DNA of 64,000 bases, taken from Verpa conica. Taxonomy: Eukaryota > Ascomycota > Pezizomycetes > Pezizales > Morchellaceae. The stretch spans positions 930,001 to 994,000 of the forward strand of contig JAUFSD010000005.1 of NCBI GenBank assembly GCA_033030425.1. The letters run 5' to 3'. The notes under the pieces were generated by a model. It saw nothing but the letters and a program-made list of their open reading frames with translations. It ran no database searches and was not told where the DNA came from. Both the position numbers and the translations under genes were made by a program. Shown in pieces: positions 25,358 to 37,073 of the stretch. Position 1 is the stretch's first letter. Each line of letters opens with the position of its first letter.

Positions 25358-28289
25358 ATGTCCTCTACTCTAAATATGCTCACCATAGCTGTTAGCGGCT
25401 CGCAGAAATCCGGCTACACCCAAGGTGATATCGCCTTTCTACAGATTGCTTTTTGGTGACTTTTTCTAACCCACCACCAGCAAAGCTCGAATCTCTCATT
25501 ACTAAAAATGGAGGGACTTTTGCAAAAGCTATTGAGCCCGAGGTCACTCATCTCATCAGCACCCAAGCCGATATTGATAAGAAGTCCGCTAAAGGTCTGC
25601 CCCGTAGCTAGAGTCAATTGTGCTTTCCCCCCTCCTTGAGGCCTGATAGTTGACGCCCCGGTTTTCTGGTATAGTGCGATCCGCCCAAGCCGCTGGTCTT
25701 CATATCTTATCGCTTGATTGGCTTCTCGAGTCGATCGAGGCCAAGAAAGCCCTCCCAGAGAAAAACTATATTTACGTATCTGTATCTACAACACCTACAA
25801 CCACCACCAAGATTGTTAGGTCTCCAGGGGATAACTCAGCATCCCAAGACAACTCCACTGCGCCACCGAGAAGGACTTCAAAGCGTACTGCATCCAACAT
25901 GAAAGACATGGTTAAAGACGAGGAAGTGGTGGAGAAACCGGTCTCCAAGAGGACAAAGGGTGGTAATAATGGAAAAGTAAAGGAAGATGAAGATGAAAAG
26001 GATGTAGTGATGGAAGATGCAGAGCCTATGTCTCAGCAGGTTACAATGACGGGAGGGAATAACGAGGCAAAAGATGAGCATAAAGACGAGGAGGTAGAGG
26101 TTATAAAGCCGACAGGGAAAAAGGCCAAGGCTGCAACGAAAGAGAAGGGTAAAGGGAAGGCCAAGAAAGAACAAACTCCGGAACCGGAGGAAGAGGAAGA
26201 GGAAGAGATAAAGCCAAAAATGAAGACAGTTATCAAAAAAGGCAAAGCTCCAGTTGATGAACTATGTCATATTTCCAGTAAGAATATCTCCCCTATCTGT
26301 TGGCTTATGCTGCATTGCAGAGGATGGTACAGCTGCTTACATTATCTTGGCCAATTATACAGATTCTGTACATGTTTATGTAGATCCATCGGGCGTTGTC
26401 TTTGATGCCACTCTAAATCAAACCGACATTGGCAATAACAATAATAAATTTTACTACTGCCAGGTAAGTCACTTCGCTTACTCGGTGTAGGGGTTCATAG
26501 CTAAATCTTCTCTTTCGCTCTAGCTGCTAGAGTCAGATTTAGGCAAAAGGTACTCGGTTTGGGTTCGCTTTGGACGTGTTGGCGAGAGAGGGCAAACAAA
26601 AATGTATGTCCAGGATACGAATCTCTTCTCAGCATTATCGGTATTCGAGAAACAGTTTAAGAGCAAGACAGGGTACCGATGGGATGATCGTGCTAAGGCT
26701 CACGGCGGACCCAAAAAGTATGCGTTCTTGGAGAGAAACTATGAGGAGGATGAAGAGGAGGAAGAGGAAGAGGAAGGGGTGAAAGCATTAGTTAAGGGCG
26801 ACGGTGAAGCTGCAAAGCCATTGAAAAGTCGCTTAGCTAAACCGTTGCAAAACTTGATGCAGCTAATTTTTAACACGGATATTATGTATGTCCCCCTTTA
26901 TCTAGTTTACTGCATGCCACTAACTGCTCAGGCAACAATCGATGGCTTCATTGTCTTACGACAGCAACAAACTCCCTCTTGGGAAACTATCAAAGGAAGT
27001 CATCTCTCGTGGCTATCAAACCTTGAAAGATATCGGTGAAGTTATTGAGATGAAGCCAGGCTTTCAACAAAAGTTCTCAGGGTATGGAAGCAACAAAAGG
27101 GAGATTTTAAATGGATTGTCAAACAGATATTACACCGTTATTCCTCATAGTTTTGGTAGAAACGTCCCACCAGTAATCGACGACGGCCCGAAATTGAAGA
27201 GAGAGATTGAGTTGATTGAGAATCTGGGAGACATGGCACTCACTACTAAGATCATGAACGATACTAAAGCCACCAAGGCAGATGAGATTCATCAGTTAGA
27301 TAAACAATTTGACAGTCTGGGCTTGAATGAGGCTGTTCCCCGTATGCCCCTACCTTCCCAAAAGCCAGGAACATACCGCTGCTAACGTCATTGATTAGTT
27401 GACAAATCAACTACTGAGTTCAAGAATCTTGAAGCGTACGTCAAGAAAACCCAAGGCAGGACCCACTATATGCAGTTGAAGGTTGAGGATATCTTTCGTA
27501 TTACACGCTCTATCGAAGAGGAGCATTGGCAGAACGACGGTTGGGACAAAATCGACACCGATAATCGCCATCTTCTTTGGCACGGGTCTCGAACCACCAA
27601 CTTCGCTGGTATATTGAGCCAGGGATTGCGTATTGCACCACCAGAGGCCCCAGTAAATGGCTATATGTTTGGCAAGGGAATTTATCTTGCAGATATTGTG
27701 TCTAAGAGTGCGAATTACTGTTGCGCGAGTGTAAGCTTTATTCTCCATTCTTTGCCAGGAGGATCATCGCCCTCATCCCAACCAATTACTTAACAATAAC
27801 GAGTTTTCTATATTTATATAGTCTTCGAACAACACAGGTCTCTTGCTTCTTTGCGAAGCACAACTTGGTGACCCAATGTTTGAGTTAAACCAAGCAGACT
27901 ATCACGCTGCCGAAAACTGTAAGAAAGCAAACGCGTTGGCGACCAAAGGCCTTGGGCGCTCTGTACCCCTCAAATGGGAAGATGCAGGCGTAGTACACGA
28001 GGCACTGAAGGGAATCAAGATGGTAATATACTCTTTAAATGCTTGTTATGTACAACTTTCTAATTTTCTGGGTTAGCCTGCTGTTACTGCTCCTGAGGAC
28101 AATATCACAGGGGATGACCCGGCTATGAGGCAATCGGGGAACGGCTATAGAGCTTTACAGTATAATGAGGTATGTATTAATTGACTTTGAGACTATGTAG
28201 TAGTAAACTACTAACATGGTTGGTAGTATATTGTCTATAAAACAAGTCAGGTGAAGATCAGATACCTATTCAAATGCAAGTTCAATTAG
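25358..28289 (+). CDS. PARP: Poly(ADP-ribose) polymerase (BRCT-WGR-PRD-catalytic)
   Basis: Ten exons: 25358-25424, 25481-25594, 25675-26277, 26321-26463, 26524-26885, 26932-27341, 27399-27730, 27822-28022, 28077-28169, 28227-28289. All phases match; 795 aa. Residues about 7-95 are a BRCT domain ([32 protein letters not shown]). A Lys/Glu-rich linker (about 110-255) has several nuclear-signal-like runs. About 265-385 is the WGR domain ([15 protein letters not shown]). The helical regulatory domain contains [18 protein letters not shown]. The catalytic domain holds the H-Y-E triad: WHGSR (about His628), GKGIYLAD (about Tyr662) and NEYIVY (about Glu775). It makes poly(ADP-ribose) from NAD at DNA breaks. 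This is the single-PARP architecture of filamentous fungi (prpA of Aspergillus, npo of Neurospora). No zinc fingers, as in those orthologues. Active site is intact. Confidence 0.95.
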
Positions 28290-29734
28290 ATTTGGAAGGT
28301 TAGAAAATTTTAGGGGCTCTTACTTGGAAAGCTGATCGGGTGCAAGGAGTTTCTGATTGTATTTCTGTTGTATTTTAGTAATCTTTTGTTGAAGACCCTG
28401 ATTACTGAATGATGGTTCTGAGGCCATAGGTTGATCTAGTAGAGTAACACCTCTTGTAAATTTGTATTGAGACTAGAGCATTTGATTATCATACCTAGAT
28501 ACAGAGAAATCATGCTATTTGATCAACGATGAATTTTATCTGCATTGGGATCGGTTTGATCACCATCAATCAGGGATATGAACGGTGATAATGGGAATTA
28601 GACTAAGAATTTTCAGTGTGAGTAGTCTACTTGGCCCCCGTCGACACCTTTATCGGGATTTAGGTCTTGGGTACGTCTGTAAAGTGAATAAAACGTAAGA
28701 ACTAGATTTTTCTTGGTTGAGCATATCTAGAACATGAGATTTAATAGGGACGTTTTTAGGGTACTACACGGTAGGTTACGCTCACGGGCCATAGTAATAG
28801 GAAGCCTCGGGCATCCCCCTCCCCACTCAGGACAGTGCCTTATGCCAGCACAATATACACGATCGATCCGCAGATGTTGAAATACGTGGATATTAAATTA
28901 ACAGTCAATATTATATATTATATCTCTAGTAGGATACATGTGGTTCCCAGAATGCCTCGGTCAGTAGATAATAAGTGGTGCATTGCGAAGTTTTACGAGA
29001 TAGAACAGCCTCGCCACGTGGGTATAAGGCTGTGCGGATTACTATATGGGGTTAAAATTGGGAATAACTAGAAATATTCTGTAGTACCATTTGAATCCAT
29101 ATCTCCGAGTGATTCTTGGGCTAATATATTAGTGTATCTATATATCGTTTACTTTGTAGAAATGTTATTGACTATACATGAGGTACTAGCACACTTATAC
29201 TTAGTAATTCTTTACATGACACATCTCCTACTCTAGAGTTTCTAGCACTTCGATATAGCTAGTGCACTCCAGCAGGTAATATTTATGCTACCTCCTCAGA
29301 TAGTTTATTTACATGGATACAATTACTTCCACAGTTTCTTCTAATATGCTACTGAAAAAAGACTAATGGTCGTGGTGTTAATTTCAGATATCCTTTCTGT
29401 AGTCGAGCTGGTCTCATTTGTCATCACTGAACCGTTCCTAAACCTGTCATCACTCGACTAGTATGTCAATAAAATAAATTATTGTATGCGCGGGTAACAA
29501 GAGCTGTGGTTTACACACCAGGTATAAATACTAGGAGTACCGGCTAAGACGGGGTTCACGGTAGGTATAGGGAAGCTGAATGAATTGAATATTGAGATTG
29601 GTTGTATGATGGGCCACAGGCGTGTGGGTGTTGGTACAGGTACAGAGACAAGCATTCCGGCTAAGTCGGCTGCCGGATTCCATCGAACTAACGTAGTCTC
29701 GCTCTTTCTAATAGAGTAGGAAGATTGTAAATAT
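28290..29734. other. Intergenic, nothing recognised
   Basis: About 1.4 kb downstream of PARP. Short frames only, AT-rich, no domain, repeat family member or RNA gene recognised. Confidence 0.5.
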
Positions 29735-29908
29735 TCAGTGGTTTAATATCAGGGGTCCAGAACTGACAGCATTCTTCCTTCTCCTCCACACTTTCCAACC
29801 GTTGAAGAGTGCCAGAACGCCAGTAATAGCAGCAACTATTCCAACAGCTAAACTAGTAATAGTAATGCCGTCGGGGGCGCTACTTGGGTCGGGGTTCGTA
29901 GAGGACAT
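29735..29908 (-). CDS. Possible small single-pass membrane protein, 57 aa
   Basis: A minus-strand ATG at 29908 opens 57 codons to TGA at 29735. The peptide has a polar, Ser/Asp/Pro-rich N-terminus, then a hydrophobic segment of about 22 residues (ITITSLAVGIVAAITGVLAL), then FNGWKVWRRRK, a strongly positive juxtamembrane end, then a short tail. This is the layout of a tail-in, single-pass protein under the positive-inside rule. No family is recognised, and an ORF this short could be chance or the surviving exon of a longer gene. Confidence 0.35.
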   Translation of the reverse strand: MSSTNPDPSSAPDGITITSLAVGIVAAITGVLALFNGWKVWRRRKNAVSSGPLILNH

Positions 29909-30661
29909 AAAGAAGATTTTGAAAAATAGAAACAGGTTGAGGGATTTCAGAAGACGTGATTATAAGGGAGTTACAGCGTATGAGTTTGCTCACGAGGAAG
30001 GTACTGGGGTGAGAAATGAAGAGTAAATAGTGCCGGGTGTGTCCTATAAGAAATAAAAAGAGGAGAGGGCTCAAATAAGTCACATATTTCTAAACCCTTC
30101 TGTAACTAGGCCAAATAATTTCAGGCGAAGGTAATACGAAAAAGGATGTTGGGGCGGGGGTGTCAAGATGTACTAGCCCATAAATAATAGGAAAAGAATT
30201 AGGCTTGCATTACTGTTAACAAATTATGGGCAAGAATAACTAGTATAATAATAGTATGTAAAATAGTGCTATTACATGTAAACTATAGTATGAATCATAA
30301 ACGGGCTATTCTTACCAGAATAAGAGTTTAGTAAACGGTGAAACTGATAAGAAAACTTATAAAATCATATATAATAAGACAAAAACACGTAAAAAGGAAA
30401 GATTAGGTGGTGAATATGTAGTCTACGGTTATTGTATCCTAAATAGTATAAAAATGTTTAAGGCGTGATTTTTGTCTTGTAAATTTAATATTAAACGTAT
30501 CATTCTTAAATTATGACTCACAAATATCGGTTATTGGTACCTAATTAGGTAGTAATTTCCATTCAACATAACGATTTACTATAATTAGATTAAAAAGTAA
30601 TTTTTTAAGGCAACTACCGGTAAGTATAACCTAAATGAGTTAGATATTGTAGTTGTTATGT
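29909..30661. other. AT-rich intergenic stretch
   Basis: No coding signal. AT content rises sharply after 30200, leading into the tandem array at 30662. One TACATGTA is at 30273. Confidence 0.5.
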
Positions 30662-30955
30662 ATCATATTTGGAATTGAATCAAAATGCGGAATCCTTCCT
30701 GTAAATTATATCATATTTCTATATTTAGAATGTATCATATATATTTTAAATTGAACCAAAATTCGAAACACTTTCTAAAGTTATATTATATTTCTACAAT
30801 CAGAATATATCATATATTTTGAAATGAACCAAAATACAAAGCACCTCCAAAAAATCACACCAGACTTCTAAATTTGATATGGCTTACACATAATTTCAAT
30901 TAAAAAAAATGTGGAGTCTTTTCCGGAAATTACACCAAGTTACTACTTTTAGTCT
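30662..30955. repeat. Degenerate AT-rich tandem array, about 71-75-bp unit
   Basis: Four diverged units begin near 30662, 30733, 30808 and about 30880. The first three start ATCATAT and share GAA(T/C)GAA-CCAAAAT-like and CATATTTCTA-like blocks at the same spacing. Identity between units is modest and the differences are mostly A/T. No coding content. Confidence 0.6.
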
Positions 30956-31340
30956 AACACAATTACACACTAGATTAGTGCAAGCTCTGCTTGGCACCAC
31001 ACTAGTAGAGTAATTGAGGTAGGTTGAGGTTTCAGGCTAAGTCCAACGGTTATCTCACAGAAATTGTGGAACCACCCCTGCTGTGTTACCTTTTTGTTCC
31101 TGTTGTTTACTTGTTTTGAATGCGGTTATGGCACTAACCACCTTGGGATTTCTTTACTGTTTCTTTGAATCTATTTTTACTATGTTTGGGAACCCAGCCG
31201 GAAGCGGAGCAATTATTGTACCGAAGTGGTACCGGATCAGAAGGATTAGTATTTCTTTATTGTTTGATCCTGGCATGGATCGGAGATTATGATACCGGGA
31301 TTGGAGGAACATGATAGAAATGGAGGAATGGTTGTGCCAA
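30956..31340. mobile_element. Degenerate LTR-A fragments in head-to-head arrangement
   Basis: 30956-31067 resembles the reverse complement of the 3' end of LTR family A (CACACTAGATTAGTGCAAGC, GGTTTCAGGCTAAG). At 31068 it switches to the 5' end of LTR A in plus orientation (GGAACCACCCCTGCTGTGTT) and follows it to about 31338, through GGAAGCGGAGCAATTATTG and CCTGGCATGGATCGGAGATT. The junction joins two LTR ends tail to head, so this is a rearranged remnant rather than a complete LTR. Confidence 0.7.
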
Positions 31341-31922
31341 GTAGTGTGGTCCACGAGGCCGCTCTAGGCAAAGTAGGGGAGGTGGTCTCGAGGTGCTTCA
31401 GCTTTGTAGGCCTCTGGCTTTGGCTCGCTTTGAGTATTAGGTGTCTGGCCTCGAGGTACCTTGAGGAGCCTTGAGGCATAGAATTATTTTTAGTAATAAT
31501 TTAAGAGCTATTAAATACTCCACTACAGAGTATTTTAGTGTAGTTCCCTGCTATTACCTACTATACTATTACCTATTTTATGGCCTTTGAATCAAGCTCA
31601 CTAATAGTGGGTGATGAATTGTGGTGGGAATGACCAAGGTAACTTATTTTACTTCTACTAGAGTTTGTAATCTTTTATTTAATTTATTATTATTAACCTC
31701 GAGCCACCTCAAGGCGAGCTGTCAGGAACACATATTTTCTAGTCTGCCTTGTCTATCGCCTTGTTTCATGTACCGTTTCATATCTCGTAGGATTCCTGTT
31801 ATCATTGGTCATGTAAGAAGTACGCCTCGCTGGACAAGATGTTTATAGTTTCATGTAGAAGGAGGTCGCTCCTTCAGTTTCATATTGTCTCAGTGTTGAT
31901 CTCAGCGGCCCTCCAGAAAGGG
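31341..31922. other. Unassigned repeat-like DNA upstream of the LINE
   Basis: No gene seen. Related CCTCGAGGT and CCTTGAGG motifs recur at about 31387-31475 and again near 31698. The end of this stretch may be the 5' UTR of the LINE that follows. Confidence 0.4.
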
Positions 31923-31930
31923 TATAAAAG
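31923..31930 (+). promoter_or_regulatory. TATA-like element upstream of LINE ORF1
   Basis: TATAAAAG lies 158 nt upstream of the ORF1 ATG, just before TCAGTTAGTTAGTTC, which may be the start of the transcript. Assigned by motif and position only. Confidence 0.4.
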
Positions 31931-32087
31931 GGGTGCATCTCTGTCAGTTAGTTAGTTCTTCACGCAAAAACTTATATCTAGGGAGCGTGTCTACAACAAC
32001 ACTTTCTCCTCTTTCACGGGCGCAAACCTTTGGGCAAGCTCCTCTTGATTAGAGTCTTCTTCTATCCATTATCTATTCCCTTCAGAA

Positions 32088-33445
32088 ATGTCTTTTCACG
32101 GTCCCTATGTCGACTATGTCGACCCCTACGCTCATAAACCTCTAAGCGACTACGACAATTCTGACTTGAAATTGCTGCTCAAAGCGAGAAAGAGAGTGAC
32201 TCTCCAACAGCACACCAAATCAGGCTTCCAGATTGCCAATAACAACTGGGCCTACTTCCAGCAGAAAACGGCGGACATTGAGACAGAAATCCAGCGGAGG
32301 CACACAGCAAAAGTGATGGCCGCCACTCCTGGATCCACCCCCGCCCTGACCCCGCTCACCCAAACTTTTCTCCCCTTTGGCACAGCGGCCTCCTCCTCCT
32401 CCAGATCCGCTTCCCCTTCAAAACGACCTAGAGTCGACTCTACCACTAGCAGTAGCTGTTTCTCCGCTTTGGCAGAGAGTTTTGAGGTGGATACCTCCCT
32501 TAAAGACCCCACCCCTCAAACCCAGGACACTGAGATGTCTCTGAACCAGCCAGACTTCCTGGCCCCCTACAACCCTAAAGTCTCTTACCTTCCCCCCTCC
32601 GTCAAATACAAGAGCGGGACAGTCAACTACACTACCTGGCTGATCCACAACGCTATCTCCCCCCTCCTGAACTCCATCCATGTCTTGAACGATGAAGTCG
32701 TTCAACTCAAAGCGACCGTGGCTCACTTACAGACCAACACCCGTCCACAACAACCACCTCCATCAACACCACAACCACAACCCCAACAGCCAAAGGCCCC
32801 AAAACCTGCGGCTCCCAAACCCCAGAAACAAATCAAGGCCAGCTATGCCGAGGCAGCAAGGAAGCCAGCCCAGCCAGCACCTAAGACCCCCTCCCCTCCA
32901 GCCAAGAAGAAGAAGGTGGAACCCCTTTTCAAACCCCAGTACATAAAGATCAACAGAGAGGTCGTGATAGAACTCTCTGAACCAGCGCCAGAAGGAATTT
33001 CTGAGGATTCTATCCTGGCCAAAGTCAACAACACCCTCAAGGGAACGGGAGTTCTCTTCCTCATGGCTCGATTCACCAGCAAGTCAAACCTGGTCTTTTT
33101 CGGCGCCTCCAACCAACCAGGAGAGAGTGCGGCACCGTACTCAGAAAACATCTGTGCGGCACTGTCAGCCCTAGGTCTCTCCCCTACCTCAGCCAAAGCC
33201 AACAGCCGTTGGTCCAAGTTTATCCTCCACGGTGTTCCCACAACCGTTGGAGACGGAGTTAAAGCGGGCGAAGAGATAGCCGCCCACGTCGAGCTTAACC
33301 TCCCAAATGTGCAGTTAGCACAAATTCCTAGATGGCTCAGCAGAGACCGGACCAACAAAAAACACTCCTCCATGATCCTTGCCTTCCCAGGAAGAGTTAC
33401 CATTGATAACCTTGGGTGCAGGTACCTAGTCATCTTGAATAAGAT
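32088..33445 (+). pseudogene. LINE (Tad1-like) ORF1, 3'-truncated by LTR insertion
   Basis: An open frame starts at the ATG of 32088 and keeps LINE identity for about 452 codons. The N-terminal half is low complexity, with Pro/Gln/Lys-rich stretches (about 210-280) and SYAEAARKP, a motif common in fungal LINE ORF1 proteins. The C-terminal half has the ORF1 core: FILHGVPTTVGDG, PRWLSRDRTNKKHSSMILAF and LGCRYLVILNK. Relatives continue into CCHC zinc knuckles that bind RNA. Here the frame enters an LTR at 33446, immediately before where the knuckles should begin, and the last 23 codons are LTR sequence. It is therefore a broken RNA-binding protein of a non-LTR retrotransposon. Confidence 0.85.
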
Positions 33446-35094
33446 TGTAACACAATCACACACTAGTTTAGTGCAAGCACTGCTCGGCACTAATCTAGTG
33501 GATGAATTGCGGTAGGGGGAGGTTTCAGGCTAAGCCTAGTAGCTATCTCAAAGAGATTGACTAACTAGACTAAACTTGGTAGGCTAATATACTGATATGA
33601 ACTAAAGGTAGCCGGTCAATTGCATATATTGATAACTAACTTAGGTAGCTGAATCCTACCAACCCAAAACTAGCTAGACACGGCAGGTTTTATACTAAAA
33701 CAAAAACATACATAAACTAGCCGGGGCATTCCATGCTCCGGTCCAAGAACAGATAAAAAGTAATCAAAAATAACCTGGCACAACCATTCCTCCATTTCTG
33801 CCATGTTCCTCCGATCCCGGTACCCTAATCTCTCATCCATGCCAGGATCAAAACACTAAAGAAATACTAATCATCCTGATCCGGTACCACCCCGGTACAA
33901 CAATTGCTCCGCTTCCGGCGGGGTTCCCAAACATAGTAAAATAGATCCAAAGAAACAAAGTGAGTCTGGGAAAGGAAATGGAGATAGGCGACGCGGAGAT
34001 GGTAGGGATTAGAGAAGCAGTGAAACTTGGAGTTGAGTCGGCAAGGAGCAGTGGAAGAAAGCTGGTCACGGTTAGGTCTGACAGCAAGTACGCAATCCTG
34101 AGGACGATAACCAGAGAGGCAACTAAAGGGGAGATGCTAGCCAAACAGATTAGATGGGAGTGCGACTCGGCCAGAGCGGAAGGAGTTGCAGTTAAACTTG
34201 AGTGGGTCAAAGCCCATATAGGAGTCCAAGGAAACACTCTAGCAGACCAACTAGCCAAGGAAGCAACCCGGGAGCCCAAAAGTCGACACGCCTTTACATC
34301 CTTTGCCTACCTAGAAGCAAGCTCGAGACAAAAAGTAGTATGCGACTGGGAAGACAGCTACCAGGAAGCCAGGAACCTGGGACGCCAAGAAGTTGGGAGA
34401 CAGTACACAAATTCACCCGCCAGCAGACACAAAGCTAGATTCCCCAACGACGAACGCACAGCAAGAACCATCACCACCCGTCTACGCACAGGACACATCG
34501 ACTGCGCAGAGTACCTGCACAGAATCGGCAAAGCTGAATCCGAAAAGTGCAAGTGCGGAGCACGCCAGGAATCTGTTAAACATGCGCTGCTGGAGTGCCC
34601 GTTCACCGAAGCCAGAAGAAGAATTATTCAAAGGGAGCTCGAAACAGACCAAGACCTGACACTCGATGACATTCTTTACCCAAAAGACCCGAGACATTGG
34701 ATGTGGGGAGTACCAGTGTGGAGAGAGTTTAAGAGGAAGAGAAGCAGGATGAGGAAGGCAAAGGGAGTCGGAGAGGCAGGTATGGGGAGAGAAGGGGAAG
34801 ACAGAGAAGAGGAATGGGGTTGGGGGGAGTTGTAGGAAGAAAGGGAGAGTGTAGCAGGAGGTGAAGCAGAGTAGAGGAGTCGAGTTTGTGTTTTATGTTT
34901 TCTTTTGTTTTATTTATGTGTTACAAGTGCGCAGTGTGCAGTGTGAATACCTTAGCCCCAGGGCTCCATGTATTTATGAATAATCATCATTATCATCCAA
35001 AGAAACAATAAAGAAATCCCAAGGTGGTTAGTGCCATAACCGCATTCAAAACAAGTAAAACAAAGAACAAAGTAACACAGCACGGGCGGTTACA
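33446..35094 (-). mobile_element. 3' LTR (family A) of chromovirus 1, interrupted by a LINE copy
   Basis: In minus orientation the LTR runs TGTAACCGCCC... to ...GTGTTACA. Removing the LINE insertion (33959-34996) and one 12-bp duplication leaves 599 bp, the same length as the solo LTR at 41498-42096. On the minus strand, AGGGGAAG directly precedes the LTR start, as a polypurine tract should. The LTR has a TATA-like TATAAAACC in sense. The left flank (AAGAT) has no partner, because the element's other LTR is missing. Confidence 0.85.
33959..34996 (+). mobile_element. 5'-truncated LINE copy with RNase H domain, 12-bp TSD
   Basis: The copy is flanked by CCAAAGAAACAA at 33947-33958 and 34997-35008. 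A frame open from the truncation point to 34835 (about 291 codons) encodes the end of ORF2: an RNase H domain with RSDSKYAI and VKAHIGVQGNTLADQLAKEA, then a CCHC-like finger (CKCGARQESVKHALLECPF) and a basic, Glu/Gly-rich tail. The 3' UTR ends with the small inverted repeat AGCCCCAGGGCT and a CATCATTATCATC-type tail. The reverse-transcriptase and endonuclease regions are absent because of 5' truncation. A second copy of the same family is at 63391-63748. Confidence 0.9.
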
Positions 35095-35123
35095 CTTCCC
35101 CTAATAAAATAAAAAAAACAATT

Positions 35124-36446
35124 TTAATTTCCAAATAAACTCTCATCCCACAAGTGTGCATCAATTTCCCAGTCCTCCGGTTCCCAATCACTATCCTGGT
35201 GGGGGTCCCAAAATGCCTGTTCCACTTCCTCTTCCTGATCCCAGCCCCAGTAGTCTACCTCCGGGTTCCAGGGGATAAATACTCCAGCACTCATAGCCGG
35301 GACTATGTGGGTACCATGCACATCCCTCCAGTACTCAGCTACCTTGCCTTTGGAATTGACAAGATTTTGCTCCGGTTCCCAGTTGTTTTCCTCATCTGGA
35401 TAGCCCTGCCCTTTTACCAGGTAGTACCGCTTGTCCCTTTTCATGGTATAGTCCAGTACCTTCTTCACATCCCATTCCTCTTCTCCAAGTATCTTTACAG
35501 GTTCCGGCCTAAGGTCTTTTCTGCCAGGGAATAAGGTATCATTATTAGGGGTGTGCCGCTTCAATTTGGAGTAGTGAAACCAGGGGTAAATTAAACTCTT
35601 GCCGAGTTCTAATTTGTAGGTGTGGGTACTAGGATCATGGTCTGTGACTAGGTATGGGCCCATCCACAGTGGTTCCAGCTTCCGGGCTTTCCCTTTTCCG
35701 GTGTGAAATGGCTTATAGTCCACATAGGCTTTGTCTTCTCCAGGGGTCAGTGCTAGTTCCTTGCCTCTCAGCCTCTGGGTAGAAGCGGTGGCTCTGAACC
35801 TAGCATGGTGCAGGGCAAATTGAATGTCCTTTTGGATGGCTGTTCTAACTTCAAGGAAAGAATCTGCTGCCGGGACTAGGGAGGCTCCAGGGTATAACTT
35901 GTCTAGTGCTGGGGGTGGGGTCCCATAGAGTGCTTCATGGGGGGATAGTTTGAGGGTTTCACTAGGGGCTGCATTGATTGCATACTGGACCTTCTGGATC
36001 CACTTAGCCCAGTTCTTGTGCCGCTTATCTACAAAGTTCCTTAGCATTTGATTGCTAAACTGGATGCAGCGCTCCACTATACCATTTGCATGGTGATGAT
36101 AGGCCGTCCCTGAGACCAATTTAACTTTTAACCCCTTGAACACCTGTTGCCAGTACCTGCTTGTAAAGCGGGGGTCCCTGTCATGCCTAATTTCTTCCGG
36201 AATTCCATGCAAGTCAAAGACTTTGGTGTCCAGGATCTTAGCTGCATCACTAGCCGTGTTGGTATCATTTCATAGAAACATGTAAGTATACCCGGTAAGG
36301 CAATAGACTACATGCATTATGCTATTATAGGATTGGCCGTCTGTTCCTTCCGATTTGGGGTAGGGTCCGCTGAAGTCTATGGCTATTACTTGAAATGGTT
36401 TAGCTGGGATTGCCATCATGAGGGCTGGTCCTGTTGCTGCCGGGTG
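35124..36446 (-). pseudogene. Chromovirus 1 integrase core and chromodomain
   Basis: The C-terminal part of pol. The integrase core is read across 36446-36213 with one in-frame TGA (about 36262-36264), then openly from 36212. The core includes HDRDPRFTSRYWQQVFK and the plant/fungal signature AYHHHANGIVERCIQFSNQ. The GPY/F-like region is LWMGPYLVTDHDPSTHTYKL. A chromodomain follows (EEWDVKKVLDYTMKRDKRYY, then WEPEQNL), which targets integration to methylated heterochromatin in chromoviruses. The last 60 residues are acidic and Trp-rich. LTR B separates this part from the zinc-binding domain. Confidence 0.88.
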
Positions 36447-36451
36447 GTTCC

Positions 36452-37068
36452 TGTGGAAAATAGCGGAGTAACAGCTTAGGACGCGAGTCCTAATGGTATA
36501 ACTCTACAGGTACGATGCACAGAAAAAAGCGTAAAGCCAGTGAGTGGGTGGTAGCAACAGAGTAAACTATTACTATAAAGAACAGGCAGGTGAGAATTCT
36601 GAGCATGTAATACCAATCAAGATAGCGTAGTAGATTGTCGTCTATGTCTAGAGAATTACAGTCCTAGAAAGAGGGAGAACGGCCCGCTATTTATACAGAA
36701 AAGTCCTTTATCCTCCAACCGAGATAACAATGTGAAAACCGAGGTGGGAACGCTGTTTGACCCTGAAAAACCGTAACAAAGTAAAGGTAACCAAAAGAAA
36801 TGAGTAATACAATGCTTGTAAGCGAAATGGTGTGTTAAGTAAACATAAATGAGCGCAACAAAATATGACTCATAACAAATGGCGCAATACATGTAAGTAA
36901 TAAGGTATGTGACCTTTCGATAAATATTAGTAGTTATGTAAAAATGTAATAAATGTAAAAATGTATCAAGAAAACAATCAGAACTGTCGTCGTAATGAAA
37001 TGTAGCAAATGGAGATAAAATGTTATACAAACAAGGAAAGACAGACTGAGAATCTCGAAAAAATAACA
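36452..37068 (-). mobile_element. Solo LTR, family B, copy 1
   Basis: 617 bp, TSD GTTCC at 36447-36451 and 37069-37073. Sense orientation (TGTTATTTTTTCGAG... to ...CACA) is minus. The 3' end here reads TTTTCCACA instead of CTTCACA. Inserted in the chromovirus 1 integrase. Confidence 0.92.
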
Positions 37069-37073
37069 GTTCC

